Origin: UBA668 sp043740085
Lineage (GTDB): Bacteria > Actinomycetota > Acidimicrobiia > Acidimicrobiales > Ilumatobacteraceae
Direction of reading: 5' to 3'
Length of the DNA stretch: 54,153 nt
Assembly: GCA_043740085.1 (NCBI GenBank)
Contig: JAYUCY010000036.1
Coordinates: forward strand, 1-54,153
The notes beneath the pieces were generated by a model, which saw nothing but the letters and a program-made list of their open reading frames with translations, ran no database searches and was not told the origin of the DNA. A program made the translations under genes and the position numbers. Below, one piece after another: positions 42,801 through 49,717 of the stretch. Positions within the stretch are counted from its first letter, which is position 1, and the number at the start of each line of letters is the position of its first letter.

Positions 42801-42947
42801 AAGGTCTTCCTCGGCGTCGCCAATGAGACGGTCGAGCACTGCCAACGACATGGTCTCGTCGCTCTCGAACAACGCAAGGTCGTCGGGCGCGCCGCGACCG
42901 TCAGCGATGGACCAGATAGCCGCTTCGAGTTGTCGTACCTCAGCCAT
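39807..42947 (-). CDS. SNF2-family DNA-dependent ATPase/helicase
   Basis: 1046 residues. The N-terminal half carries a SNF2-helicase-associated domain (DUF3670-like; VAWSVLFDDVELSAGEVARL, LVHSRGKWVELDRVDLEKAA). The ATPase core has motif I LALDMGLGKTPTVLAHL, motif II VLDEAQAIKN (DEAQ box), motif III RLALTGTPIENGVADLWAI, LFRRTK, motif V VLSLKAGGTGLNLTNANHVV and motif VI DQARDRAWRIGQSKTV. Such bacterial Swi2/Snf2 proteins are linked to DNA repair or to remodelling of protein-DNA complexes; the exact target is unknown. GGAG lies close to the start. It is the first gene of a two-gene unit with the 107-residue protein. Confidence 0.94.
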   Translation of the reverse strand: MAEVRQLEAAIWSIADGRGAPDDLALFESDETMSLAVLDRLIGDAEEDLANVRGISGEERDQVVADFAETLKSLHRTAARLKPLPPSPILAELDDDDSISWEYLEPGEVQLQASWADGRVIVWAAGRGTEPADNDALADRLQAVDGPPHGWEVHPGVALPNGMKAEALSIPMRGALGWLVSVGGAAAPEGVGVSLLWLGRVAVEGVRLAARGAIVPSVRVTARRDGHGTDAALRWIPAYISRASLDELAAVMPATVTAVELGAGHTVTVAIISSVIDAIMSEAAERVELKAQPPAAKTITDLGDSLLARIDGAPFPADASLARDMSRRFDQWTRSVTDTGHVRLVVQLDPPGVGGVWLMAVHVKQAKGKMIPIDEALRAPDGGRAALAEWTRLGRIFPALGRAGVKARGQLALSQDEAWDFLTMAGPTLVTTGFDVRAPLISRRKATPSLRLFAEESAGSVVGAHQLSNVAWSVLFDDVELSAGEVARLAKQARPLVHSRGKWVELDRVDLEKAAAALAERESTTRMTGAEILRHSMGLDTSGLAGGIVVQGQSWANDVLQRASEASAAPVTPPEGFVGELRSYQTEALSWIGFLDAAELGGCLALDMGLGKTPTVLAHLARTAGNGTTLVIAPAAVVGNWAAEAARFAPGLRVLVHHGYSRSEADGFTAQLAGADIVITTYATAVRDVDMLAAIEWRTMVLDEAQAIKNPASDTAQQLRRIAAHTRLALTGTPIENGVADLWAILDFTNPGLVGPRPAFVAQMSGDSESALKALNGILLFRRTKTEPEVAAQLPDKIDELDHCTMTPEQIGLYQAVLDDLVLNVTNELGEKKEGAILAAITALKQICNHPAAYNDDGQPLAGRSGKLARLEEIVESVFAAGERVLIFTHFATWGRRLAEHLTTLTGTPVACYDGSLSRTVRDKMVAEFQALEGPGVMVLSLKAGGTGLNLTNANHVVLYDRWWNPAVEDQARDRAWRIGQSKTVISHRLVCPGTVDEKVEEVVAGKRHIAQLVLPKGSSMADLDTDQLRLAFGLRPDELLTEDDQ

Positions 42948-43073
42948 TGCACTCCGTATGCGTAGCCGTCTGAAGCCCGGGCCGCAGATGTCCGCGGCGC
43001 AACGTGACAGTCAGCGACGTGTTGGAGGATACGCCTCAAATGCACCGACGCGTTCAGTCGGAGGCGATACTCG

Positions 43074-43805
43074 TCACATGCCGTCGCCGGTGAGGCGCCT
43101 GGCGACATAGTGGCCGATGTCGTAGACGTTGCGTTCGAGGTAGCTGAACGGGCCTCGCAGCGAGTCGCGATGGTGGAGCGCGCTCCACACACCTTCGATC
43201 ACCGGACGGTCCTCACCGTTGACTGCGGTCAACAAATCGAGGATCGTGCTGTCGCCGTCCTTGGCGAACGTATTCTTGTGCACCTTGAACACGTGGTAGG
43301 CGTCGAGGAAGTTCTCTGCCAGACACTTCCAGTTCGTGTCCCACACGTCTGTGCCGCCGGCGACCGTCACGTAGCCAGCCATCCGATAGCGGCTGGCGAC
43401 ATCAGTGAGGGCGGCGACTCGGAGCGCAAGGGGCGTCGGTTGGGCCGACTGGCTCACGTCCACGAAGCCTTCCCACACTTCCGTCGCCAACTCCGTCAGC
43501 CGATGGTTGGCGGGGATGAACGGTGCCCCGATGGCCTCGATGGTCTGCTGCATGTGCGGCGCGGCAATGCACTGGCCATCCAGCCGGTAGACCCACGCGT
43601 GATACGGCAGGTGAGGCGGGCAGTACTGCCGTCGCCATCCAGCAACGTCGCGCAGCGGTGCGCTGGCAAAGATGCGCTCGCGCTCCAATCCCAGCACCGC
43701 CGGGTCGGTGTACGCGGCCGGCGGCAGCACCGTTGACTGCTCGACAGGGAGCTCCGCGTGCGCGATCAGTTGTGCGCGAAGCGACTCATCCAGCCCGGTC
43801 GCCAT
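43074..43805 (-). CDS. Rieske-type oxygenase relative lacking the Rieske centre
   Basis: 243 residues against about 350-450 in ring-hydroxylating oxygenase alpha subunits. The normal opening (AYTDPAVLGLERERIFASAP) jumps after fewer than 20 residues to LPYHAWVYRLDGQCIAAPH, the segment that follows the second half of the Rieske motif. Some 45-60 residues with the first Cys-x-His pair are absent, and the second Cys is Leu66 (LPYH for CPYH). The mononuclear iron segment NWKCLAENFLDAYHVFKVHK is present (His171, His176), but the protein ends at 243, before the usual Asp ligand region. No missing piece is seen in other frames. An intact reading frame and a leaderless-type TAGCGT suggest it is still expressed. 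Confidence 0.7.
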   Translation of the reverse strand: MATGLDESLRAQLIAHAELPVEQSTVLPPAAYTDPAVLGLERERIFASAPLRDVAGWRRQYCPPHLPYHAWVYRLDGQCIAAPHMQQTIEAIGAPFIPANHRLTELATEVWEGFVDVSQSAQPTPLALRVAALTDVASRYRMAGYVTVAGGTDVWDTNWKCLAENFLDAYHVFKVHKNTFAKDGDSTILDLLTAVNGEDRPVIEGVWSALHHRDSLRGPFSYLERNVYDIGHYVARRLTGDGM

Positions 43806-43812
43806 ACAGCCG

Positions 43813-43818
43813 ACGCTA
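43813..43818 (-). promoter_or_regulatory. -10 hexamer before the Rieske-less oxygenase gene
   Basis: TAGCGT on the minus strand, seven bases before the ATG at 43805. Confidence 0.4.
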
Positions 43819-43850
43819 CCGAACCTGCGCCGACCCGCCAGATTCCCCCA

Positions 43851-43915
43851 GCTCTACGTACGGACTGTCGGCCTCTGACCTGGTGCTGTGAGTCGACGAC
43901 TTTGACACAAACCGG
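43851..43915. repeat. About 65-bp extragenic repeat, family 3, copy 1
   Basis: Shares with 48741-48807 the blocks CTGTCGG, a CTCTG..CTTGGT-like stretch, CTGTGAGT and TTGACACAAA..CCGG in the same order and spacing (one- or two-base gaps). The core TTTGACACAAA is itself palindromic. It lies between the anti-sigma gene stop (43930) and the oxygenase start (43805). Confidence 0.7.
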
Positions 43916-43929
43916 AATTGGAGTGGGTG

Positions 43930-44649
43930 TTAGACGTTGGCGACGAAGATGATGTCGCCGGTGGGCGTCGCCGAGCCGGCGGCCGGCTCAACAGTGATCG
44001 CCCAGGCGATGGGGTCGGCGGGGGCTTTCAACGTGCGGTGCACATTGCCGTCCTTGGCCGGGTCCAGCACGTACATCGCCGTCAAACTGTCGGGTGTCTT
44101 CAGCCACAGCTCGTACCCCTGGTCGTCTGGCGTGGGTGTCAGGTCTTCACCCATCAGCACGGCCTCGCCCAGCGAGTTCGACCATGCGACTTTGAAGGTG
44201 CCCTCGGCGCCACCCTGGTTGTCCAGGCTGAGCACCTGCGAGTCGGGCTGCTCCATCACGCGAGCGAGATCGGCCGCGAAAGTGTCGGTCTCGTCACCGC
44301 CACGGAACGAGACGACGCCGACCACGATCATCACGATCGCTGCGGCGGCGGCGGCCACCGACATCAGGGAACGTGCGCGCCGCCGCTCGTCGAGAGCGAC
44401 GACGGGTGCGACCAAAGGGGAGAGCTGGCGGGTGGTCGCCACTTCCGCCATCACCGTCGCCTTCAGCGACATCGGCGGCGGGGCCACCAATGAGTCGGCC
44501 ACCTGTGTCAGCGTGTGGCGGAACTGCAGCACATCGGTGCGGCACACTTCGCACGCCCCGTAGTGGGCCTCGAACGCTGCGCGCTCACGGTCATCAAGGG
44601 CGTCAAGTGCGTACGCCGCGGCGAGGTGGTGGACGTCGATATCGGTCAT
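43930..44649 (-). CDS. RskA-family anti-sigma factor
   Basis: 239 residues. N-terminal zinc-binding anti-sigma domain: HHLAAAYALDALDDRERAAF followed by HYGACEVC (H29-x3-C33-x2-C36). One transmembrane helix (SLMSVAAAAAAIVMIVVGVV, about 93-112) and an RskA-type extracytoplasmic beta domain (VLSLDNQGGAEGTFKVAWSN; YELWLKTPDSLTAMYVLDPA; AWAITVEPAAGSATPTGDII). It holds the sigma factor encoded just upstream, releasing it after regulated proteolysis. Start overlaps the sigma stop (ATGA). Confidence 0.93.
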   Translation of the reverse strand: MTDIDVHHLAAAYALDALDDRERAAFEAHYGACEVCRTDVLQFRHTLTQVADSLVAPPPMSLKATVMAEVATTRQLSPLVAPVVALDERRRARSLMSVAAAAAAIVMIVVGVVSFRGGDETDTFAADLARVMEQPDSQVLSLDNQGGAEGTFKVAWSNSLGEAVLMGEDLTPTPDDQGYELWLKTPDSLTAMYVLDPAKDGNVHRTLKAPADPIAWAITVEPAAGSATPTGDIIFVANV

Positions 44650-45227
44650 GACTCACCTCCCAATTCATCTCGTAGACGGATCATCCCGTCGCGAATACGA
44701 CTCTTGACGGTGCCTTCCGCAACATCCAGCAACACCGCCACTTCTCGATAGGTATGGCCACCGAAGTAGGCCAGCTCCACAGCTTCGCGCTGCAGCTCGG
44801 AGAGCTGCAGCAAGGCACGTCGCACACGCACCTGGTCGAACGATGACTCCACTTCCGCTGCAACCACATCGCGCTCGTTGCGGATGGTCTGGTTGGCGTC
44901 TCGGTCCTGCCGCACACGGGAGGCTTGCTCGCTGCGCACTCGATCGATTGCTCGACGGTGCGCCAGCGTGGCAGCCCACGCTTTGGCGTTGCCCTTGGTG
45001 CCGTCGAACCGAGCGGCAAGCCGCCACAGTTCGACGAACACCTCTTGGGCAACCTCTTCGGCCTGCGAGGGGTCCCGCACCACCTTCAGCACTACGCCGT
45101 ACACCAGGGGGGAGAGTGCGTCGTAGAGTTCGGCGAAGGCCGACTGATCACCTCGACCGGCACGGCGCAGGAGTTCGCCGATTGGGTCGTTCAGATCAGC
45201 TGCAATGTCGGCTGGCCGGGCACGCAT
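44646..45227 (-). CDS. ECF sigma factor of the SigK type
   Basis: 193 residues. Region 2: GDQSAFAELYDALSPLVYGV, DPSQAEEVAQEVFVELWRLA and KAWAATLAHRRAIDRVRSEQ. Region 4: LSELQREAVELAYFGGHTYR then EVAVLLDVAEGTVKSRIRDG. The layout matches M. tuberculosis SigK, whose partner RskA corresponds to the next gene. The ATG at 45225-45227 has TTGAGGG six bases upstream; ATGs at 45245 and 45338 are in frame, but the first adds only six residues and the second a poorly conserved stretch. Confidence 0.9.
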   Translation of the reverse strand: MRARPADIAADLNDPIGELLRRAGRGDQSAFAELYDALSPLVYGVVLKVVRDPSQAEEVAQEVFVELWRLAARFDGTKGNAKAWAATLAHRRAIDRVRSEQASRVRQDRDANQTIRNERDVVAAEVESSFDQVRVRRALLQLSELQREAVELAYFGGHTYREVAVLLDVAEGTVKSRIRDGMIRLRDELGGES

Positions 45228-45368
45228 GGCCCTCAAGACGCCCATGGCGCCTTGCGGTTCTTGTGTTCGGCGGTGGTCGACATGCCTATCGTTCGGAACT
45301 CGAGTGGTTTTGGATGGGTGCCACGTCCTGTCACTCACTCATTGTCGCTCGTGGCGTCCATTCGTGCG

Positions 45369-45374
45369 TAGCTT
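45369..45374 (+). promoter_or_regulatory. -10 hexamer before a hypothetical gene
   Basis: TAGCTT, seven bases before the ATG at 45382 (leaderless type). Confidence 0.35.
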
Positions 45375-45381
45375 TAGCGTC

Positions 45382-45921
45382 ATGACGGCTCACGGACTTG
45401 GTCGCGCCGCAGCGCGCTTGGCGAACGCCGTCAAGCCGGCGACGTCGAAGGTAACGACATCGGCCAGTGAGTTCGCGCGCAACCTGCGCACCAAGTTCGA
45501 GGCCGGCCAAGCATCGGCTGTCCCGGTTGATGCCGCCTCGTCGGAGGTTTCCGAGGAAACGCAGGCAGCCGAAGTGGCAGACGCGATGAAGGGTGTTGAT
45601 TGGGCGAAGGTGCGCGCGTCCACCAGCGTGCGCGGTGCCGAGGCCGCGCAGTCGATGAGGACGATGGCCGCCGAGGTCGACTGGGACAAGGTGCAGCCGG
45701 TCGCCGCAAAAGTCTCGAGCGCGCTGATCGCTGCGGTCGCGTCGGGTCAGATCGGCGTCGGCGGCCGCTTCGGGCCCACGGTCGCAAGGGCGATCATGAA
45801 CGACCGCAACCTGGCGGGGCGGGTGAGCACGTCCCTGGCCGCCGACGACGTTGCACCACCGGACTTCCGCCACATAGTCATCGCCGGAGCCATAGAAGCC
45901 ACCTCCACCGAACTGCCATAA
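45382..45921 (+). CDS. Hypothetical helical protein
   Basis: 179 residues, not assigned to a family. Ala-rich and helical (GLGRAAARLANAVKPATSKV; VTTSASEFARNLRTKFEAGQ) with two internal similar segments, DAMKGVDWAKVRASTSVRGA and MAAEVDWDKVQPVAAKVSSA, each starting with (G/E)VDWxKV. No signal peptide or transmembrane helix. It is divergent from the SigK-type sigma gene (155 bp apart) and convergent with glgC. Confidence 0.65.
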   Translation: MTAHGLGRAAARLANAVKPATSKVTTSASEFARNLRTKFEAGQASAVPVDAASSEVSEETQAAEVADAMKGVDWAKVRASTSVRGAEAAQSMRTMAAEVDWDKVQPVAAKVSSALIAAVASGQIGVGGRFGPTVARAIMNDRNLAGRVSTSLAADDVAPPDFRHIVIAGAIEATSTELP

Positions 45922-45941
45922 GCGCGAATCGTCCCATGGAG

Positions 45942-45990
45942 GTTTCTGGGTGTCCTCAGTTCCGGATTCCGGGACCGGATACACCCAGAC
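45942..45990. repeat. 49-bp extragenic palindrome, family 2, copy B
   Basis: Inverted relative to 39382-39430 and identical at 42 of 49 positions without gaps. TCTGGGTGT (45945-45953) and ACACCCAGA (45981-45989) form a perfect 9-bp stem. It sits exactly between two convergent genes (ends at 45921 and 46004), where it could also act as a bidirectional terminator. Confidence 0.85.
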
Positions 45991-46003
45991 TTCGACGAGT
46001 GAG

Positions 46004-47227
46004 CTAGAAGACGAAGCCCTTTGGGATAACGACGACGCCGTGATCGCTGATGGTGAACCTGGCCGCGTCGGCCTCGGCATCGAAACCGATGCGCGCACCG
46101 GCGGGGATGATCACGTTCTTGTCGACGATGCAGCGATTGATACGCGCACCGGGCCCCACCTCGACGCCGGGGAACAGCAGGCTGTCCGTGACGTGCGCGT
46201 CGTGGTTCACGCGCACGCCAGGCGACGCAATCGAGCGTTCGACGTGTGAGCCAGAGACAATCGACCCGGCGCAGAGCAAGCTGCCATCCACGTACGACGG
46301 CTCGCCGCCGGCACCACGCGAGATCTTCGCGGGTGGCAACGGCTGATGGCTGGTGAATACTGGCCACTGGTCGTTGTACAGGTTGAACACCGGTACCGGC
46401 GAAAGCAGGTCCATGTTGGCGTCGTAATACGAGTCGATGGTGCCAACATCGCGCCAGTAGCCCTTCTCGCGATCGTCCTGCCCGGGCACGACGTTTTTGG
46501 AGAAGTCATACACATGCGCCACTCCGGCCGCAGTGAGCGCTGGAATGATGTGAGCACCCAGGTCCGTGTGCTGGTCGTCTTGCCCGGCAGGCGTGACAAT
46601 GTCGATGAGCGTGTTGGTGTTGAACACGTAGTTGCCCATGCTGGCCAGGCAACGCGTGTCGTCGCCGATGATGGTCGGCGGGTTCGGCGACTTCTCGTGA
46701 AAGGCCACAATCTTGCCGGTCTCGTCGGCCTCGATCACGCCGAATGACTTGGCATCCTCGTAGCCGACCGGAATCGCGGCCACGGTGACGCCCGCTCCCG
46801 AGGCAAGATGCTGGTCGACCATCTGGCCGACGTCCATGCGATAGATGTGGTCGGCGCCGAACACACACACCACATCCGGCATCTCGTCGGTAATCAGGTT
46901 GAGGTTCTGATAAATCGCGTCGGCCGAACCAGCGAACCAGTGCGGGCCGCGCCGCATCTGCGCGGGCACCGGCGTGACGTAGTTGCCGAGCAGCCCGCTG
47001 AAGCGCCACGTCTGACTGATGTGGCGGTCGAGGCTGTGGCTCTTGTACTGCGTGAGCACCACGATCTTCAAGAACCGCGAGTTGGCGAAGTTCGACAACG
47101 CGAAATCGATGATTCGGTAGCTGCCACCAAAGGGCACGGCTGGCTTGGCACGGTCCTCCGTCAGGGGCAGCATGCGCTTTCCTTCCCCACCTGCGAGAAC
47201 GATGACGAGCACCTTGGGTTCGGCCAT
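46004..47227 (-). CDS. glgC: Glucose-1-phosphate adenylyltransferase
   Basis: 407 residues. Makes ADP-glucose from glucose 1-phosphate and ATP for glycogen synthesis. Motifs: VLAGGEGKRMLPLTEDRAKP (nucleotide binding and catalytic region), AVPFGGSYRIIDFALSN, WFAGSADAIYQN, FGADHIYRMDV (metal Asp), FHEKSP (glucose-1-phosphate Lys) and YWRDVGTIDSYYDANMDLL, then a left-handed beta helix (VERSIASPGVRVNHDAHVTD). The start MAEPKVLVIVLAGG at 47225-47227 has TACATT six bases upstream. Divergent from glgA by 57 bp. Confidence 0.97.
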   Translation of the reverse strand: MAEPKVLVIVLAGGEGKRMLPLTEDRAKPAVPFGGSYRIIDFALSNFANSRFLKIVVLTQYKSHSLDRHISQTWRFSGLLGNYVTPVPAQMRRGPHWFAGSADAIYQNLNLITDEMPDVVCVFGADHIYRMDVGQMVDQHLASGAGVTVAAIPVGYEDAKSFGVIEADETGKIVAFHEKSPNPPTIIGDDTRCLASMGNYVFNTNTLIDIVTPAGQDDQHTDLGAHIIPALTAAGVAHVYDFSKNVVPGQDDREKGYWRDVGTIDSYYDANMDLLSPVPVFNLYNDQWPVFTSHQPLPPAKISRGAGGEPSYVDGSLLCAGSIVSGSHVERSIASPGVRVNHDAHVTDSLLFPGVEVGPGARINRCIVDKNVIIPAGARIGFDAEADAARFTISDHGVVVIPKGFVF

Positions 47228-47233
47228 GCCCGG

Positions 47234-47239
47234 AATGTA
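47234..47239 (-). promoter_or_regulatory. -10 hexamer of a leaderless promoter for glgC
   Basis: TACATT, six bases before the glgC ATG. The glgA -10 lies 32 bp away on the other strand, so the two polymerases must compete for the same 57-bp intergenic region. Confidence 0.5.
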
Positions 47240-47270
47240 CCGCGTCGCTCGCACTCCCGGGTCCATCAGT

Positions 47271-47276
47271 TACGGT
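47271..47276 (+). promoter_or_regulatory. -10 hexamer of a leaderless promoter for glgA
   Basis: TACGGT, eight bases before the GTG at 47285; no ribosome-binding sequence. Confidence 0.5.
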
Positions 47277-47284
47277 CTTTCGTC

Positions 47285-48781
47285 GTGAAGGTCCTGTTCG
47301 TCACCCCCGAGTGCTACCCACTGGTGAAAACCGGCGGCCTCGCCGACGTCGCAGGTGCACTTCCATTGGCCCTGGCGCCGTTCGCCGTGGAGGCGCGAGT
47401 GCTGCTGCCCGGCTACCCGGGTGTGCGCGAACAGTTGACCGGCGTGCGCAAGGTAGCGTCGCTGCCCAAGCTTTTCGGTGGCAACGGAACGCTGACCGCT
47501 GGCCGCACGGCCGATGGACTGGAGGTACTGCTGCTGGAGGTACCGCACCTCTACACCCGCACCGGCGGCGGGCCGTACCTCGATGCTGCGGGCAACGATT
47601 GGCCGGACAACCACCTGCGCTTCGGGGCACTCTCATGGGTGGGCGCGGAGATCGCAATGGGTCGGCTTGGCGACTGGCAACCAGAGTTGGTGCACTTGCA
47701 TGACTGGCAGGCCGCGCTGACGGCGGCCTACCTGCACTTCGAGAAGAAGCCATCGCCCCCCACCCTGCTCACCATTCACAACCTCGCGTTCCAGGGCCTC
47801 TTCGGCACCGACACGCTGGCCAGCCTGCGTCTGCCGCGCGCAGCACTGGTGCCGGGCGACACCGACTCGATGGAGTACTGGGGCAGCCTCAGCTTCCTGA
47901 AGGCGGGCGTGCTGTGGAGCGATCACCTCAGCACGGTCAGCCCCACGTATGCCCGAGAGATCCGCACGCCCGACCAGGGCATGGGCTTCGACGGCTTGCT
48001 GCGCGCCCGGCCCGACCATCTCACCGGCATTGCGAATGGCATTGATGACATGGTGTGGAACCCAGCCGCTGACCCAGCGCTCACTACCTTCTACTCGGTG
48101 CGGCGACTGCCAGCGAAGGCCACCAATAAGGTCGCGCTACAGGTCGAACTGGAACTGCACGTTCGTGTCGACGCGCCACTGTTCTGCGTGGTCAGCCGGC
48201 TCACCACCCAGAAGGGTCTCGACCTGCTGCTCCACGCGCTGCCGCGACTGCTTGGCCGTGGCGCGCAGCTGGCCGTACTCGGATCGGGCGAGCGTGCGCT
48301 GGAAGACGGCCTGCGCCGTGCCGCCGAGGAACACCCCGGCAACGTCTCTGTGACTATCGGATACGACGAACCGCTGTCGCATCGGTTGCAGGCGGGGTCC
48401 GACGCGATCATCGTGCCGTCACGTTTCGAGCCGTGCGGGCTCACCCAGTTGTACGGACTGCGCTACGGCACGCTGCCGGTGGTCGCTCGCGTCGGCGGGC
48501 TGGCCGACACGGTCATTGACGCCAACGGGGCTGCGTTGCACGACGGGGTCGCCACCGGTTTTCAGTTCAGCCCTGTCAACGCCGAGCAGTTGGCCGCCGC
48601 CCTTGAGCGCGCCTGCGACCTGTACGCCGACACGCTCGCCTGGCAGCGAGTAGTGAAGCGAGCGATGACGCGCGACGTCAGCTGGTCCAGTGCCGCCGGC
48701 GCCTACGCCAACCTGTACCAGCAACTCACCGCCCCCGCAGGCTGTACGCACACGCTGTCGGGCTCTGGGCTTGGTCTGTGA
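47285..48781 (+). CDS. glgA: Glycogen synthase (GT5 family)
   Basis: 498 residues, GTG start. N-terminal VLFVTPECYPLVKTGGLADV is the ADP-glucose-binding KTGGLADV motif of GT5 synthases; VHLHDWQAALTAAYL, LLTIHNLAFQGLFG, GIANGIDDMVWNPAAD, VVSRLTTQKGLDLLLHAL and IIVPSRFEPCGLTQLYGLRY (catalytic Glu region) follow. It extends alpha-1,4-glucan with ADP-glucose from GlgC. The usual end is near YANLYQQLT; the last 16 residues or so (AGCTHTLSGSGLGL) are encoded by a dispersed repeat (48741-48807), so the tail is probably acquired. Confidence 0.96.
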   Translation: MKVLFVTPECYPLVKTGGLADVAGALPLALAPFAVEARVLLPGYPGVREQLTGVRKVASLPKLFGGNGTLTAGRTADGLEVLLLEVPHLYTRTGGGPYLDAAGNDWPDNHLRFGALSWVGAEIAMGRLGDWQPELVHLHDWQAALTAAYLHFEKKPSPPTLLTIHNLAFQGLFGTDTLASLRLPRAALVPGDTDSMEYWGSLSFLKAGVLWSDHLSTVSPTYAREIRTPDQGMGFDGLLRARPDHLTGIANGIDDMVWNPAADPALTTFYSVRRLPAKATNKVALQVELELHVRVDAPLFCVVSRLTTQKGLDLLLHALPRLLGRGAQLAVLGSGERALEDGLRRAAEEHPGNVSVTIGYDEPLSHRLQAGSDAIIVPSRFEPCGLTQLYGLRYGTLPVVARVGGLADTVIDANGAALHDGVATGFQFSPVNAEQLAAALERACDLYADTLAWQRVVKRAMTRDVSWSSAAGAYANLYQQLTAPAGCTHTLSGSGLGL

Positions 48782-48807
48782 GTTTGCCGGACTTGACACA
48801 AAGCCGG
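48741..48807. repeat. About 65-bp repeat, family 3, copy 2, overlapping the glgA 3' end
   Basis: Aligns with 43851-43915 in the same orientation (see that entry). The first 41 bases lie inside the glgA reading frame and supply its last residues and stop codon; the rest runs into the leader region of the rib operon. Confidence 0.7.
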
Positions 48808-48842
48808 GTGCGGCCGACGGGGCGAGTGGGCACCAGTGGCGC

Positions 48843-48848
48843 TACGGT
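48843..48848 (+). promoter_or_regulatory. -10 hexamer for the rib operon
   Basis: TACGGT about 25 bases before the first helix of the FMN riboswitch, giving an expected transcription start near 48855. Confidence 0.45.
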
Positions 48849-48870
48849 CATGGGCTGACAACTGAATAAC

Positions 48871-49017
48871 CCCCTGCGGGGTTGGGTGAAATTCCCTATC
48901 GGCGGTGAGAGCCCGCGAACCGCACACAACAAACGTCACGCAAGTGGCGTGTGTGTGGCCGACTCTGTGTAATCCAGAGGCCGACGGTCATAGTCCGGAT
49001 GGGAGCAGGGTTGACGC
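48871..49017 (+). promoter_or_regulatory. FMN riboswitch (RFN element)
   Basis: The conserved aptamer blocks are all present: GGGTGAAATTCCCTATCGGC and GGTGAGAGCCCGCGA at the 5' side, then CCAGAGGCCGACGGTCATAG and TCCGGATGGGAG at the 3' side. It precedes ribE by about 118 bp. The 354 bases without a gene (48782-49135) are thus the riboswitch, its promoter and the expression platform. FMN binding should shut off the riboflavin genes. Confidence 0.95.
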
Positions 49018-49051
49018 ATGCGATTCGGTCGCGCCGCCATGTCCAATTTCG

Positions 49052-49076
49052 GACGGGCGGCTCAGCCGTCTTGTTC
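49052..49076 (+). terminator. Candidate riboswitch expression-platform hairpin
   Basis: GACGG (49052-49056) and CCGTC (49066-49070) can pair around a 9-base loop, followed by TTGTTC. It is the only stem plus T-rich stretch between the aptamer and ribE; the T run is poor, so control at the level of translation is also possible. Confidence 0.35.
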
Positions 49077-49135
49077 GCGTTGCCGTACTCCTGCGCATCT
49101 CGCAGCGCAACGGCAACGAAAGGCAGGACTGGCAC

Positions 49136-49717
49136 ATGTTCACGGGAATCGTGGAAGAGATGGGAAGTGTTGCGGCCTTCGAGGGCACGCGCCTGCGCAT
49201 TGCAGCACGGCTCGTACTGGAGGACGTGCACCTGGGCGATTCGATCGCCGTCAACGGCTGCTGCCTCACCCTGGTGGAACAGGGCGACGGATGGTGGGAG
49301 GCCGACGTGAGCGACGAGACGCTGGCTCGTACCAGCCTTCGCGGCATCGCAGTTGGCTCGCCGTTGAACCTTGAGCGGTCGGTGCGCCTGGCCGACCGCC
49401 TTGGCGGGCACCTGGTGCAGGGCCACGTGGATGGAGTGGGCGAGGTGCTGCAACCGGTGCCAGACCTGCAGGTACGCATCCCCGCAGAGCTGATGAAGTA
49501 CGTGGTGGAGAAGGGTTCGATCACGGTCGACGGCGTCAGCCTCACCGTCGTGGCGCCGACCGCCGACACATTCACCGTGGCGATCATTCCGCACACCTCG
49601 GACGTGACGACGCTTGGCACCAAACGGCCGGGTGACCGGGTGAACATCGAGGTCGACGTGCTCGCCAAGTACGTCGAGCGACTGCTCGCTGGCCATGTCG
49701 CAGGGCCAGCGACATGA
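49136..49717 (+). CDS. ribE: Riboflavin synthase alpha chain
   Basis: 193 residues. Two tandem lumazine-binding beta-barrel repeats: MFTGIVEEMGSVAAFEGTRL with VNGCCLTLVEQGDGWWEADV, and GHLVQGHVDGVGEVLQPVPD with SITVDGVSLTVVAPTADTFT. It dismutates two 6,7-dimethyl-8-ribityllumazine to riboflavin. First gene after the FMN riboswitch; its stop overlaps the ribB start (ATGA). The long in-frame stretch upstream is riboswitch sequence and not coding. Confidence 0.96.
   Translation: MFTGIVEEMGSVAAFEGTRLRIAARLVLEDVHLGDSIAVNGCCLTLVEQGDGWWEADVSDETLARTSLRGIAVGSPLNLERSVRLADRLGGHLVQGHVDGVGEVLQPVPDLQVRIPAELMKYVVEKGSITVDGVSLTVVAPTADTFTVAIIPHTSDVTTLGTKRPGDRVNIEVDVLAKYVERLLAGHVAGPAT

Noticed and set aside
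42948..43073. Search for missing Rieske-protein C-terminus downstream of the truncated oxygenase
   Set aside because: None of the three minus-strand frames downstream contains family-like sequence, so a simple frameshift does not explain the short C-terminus.
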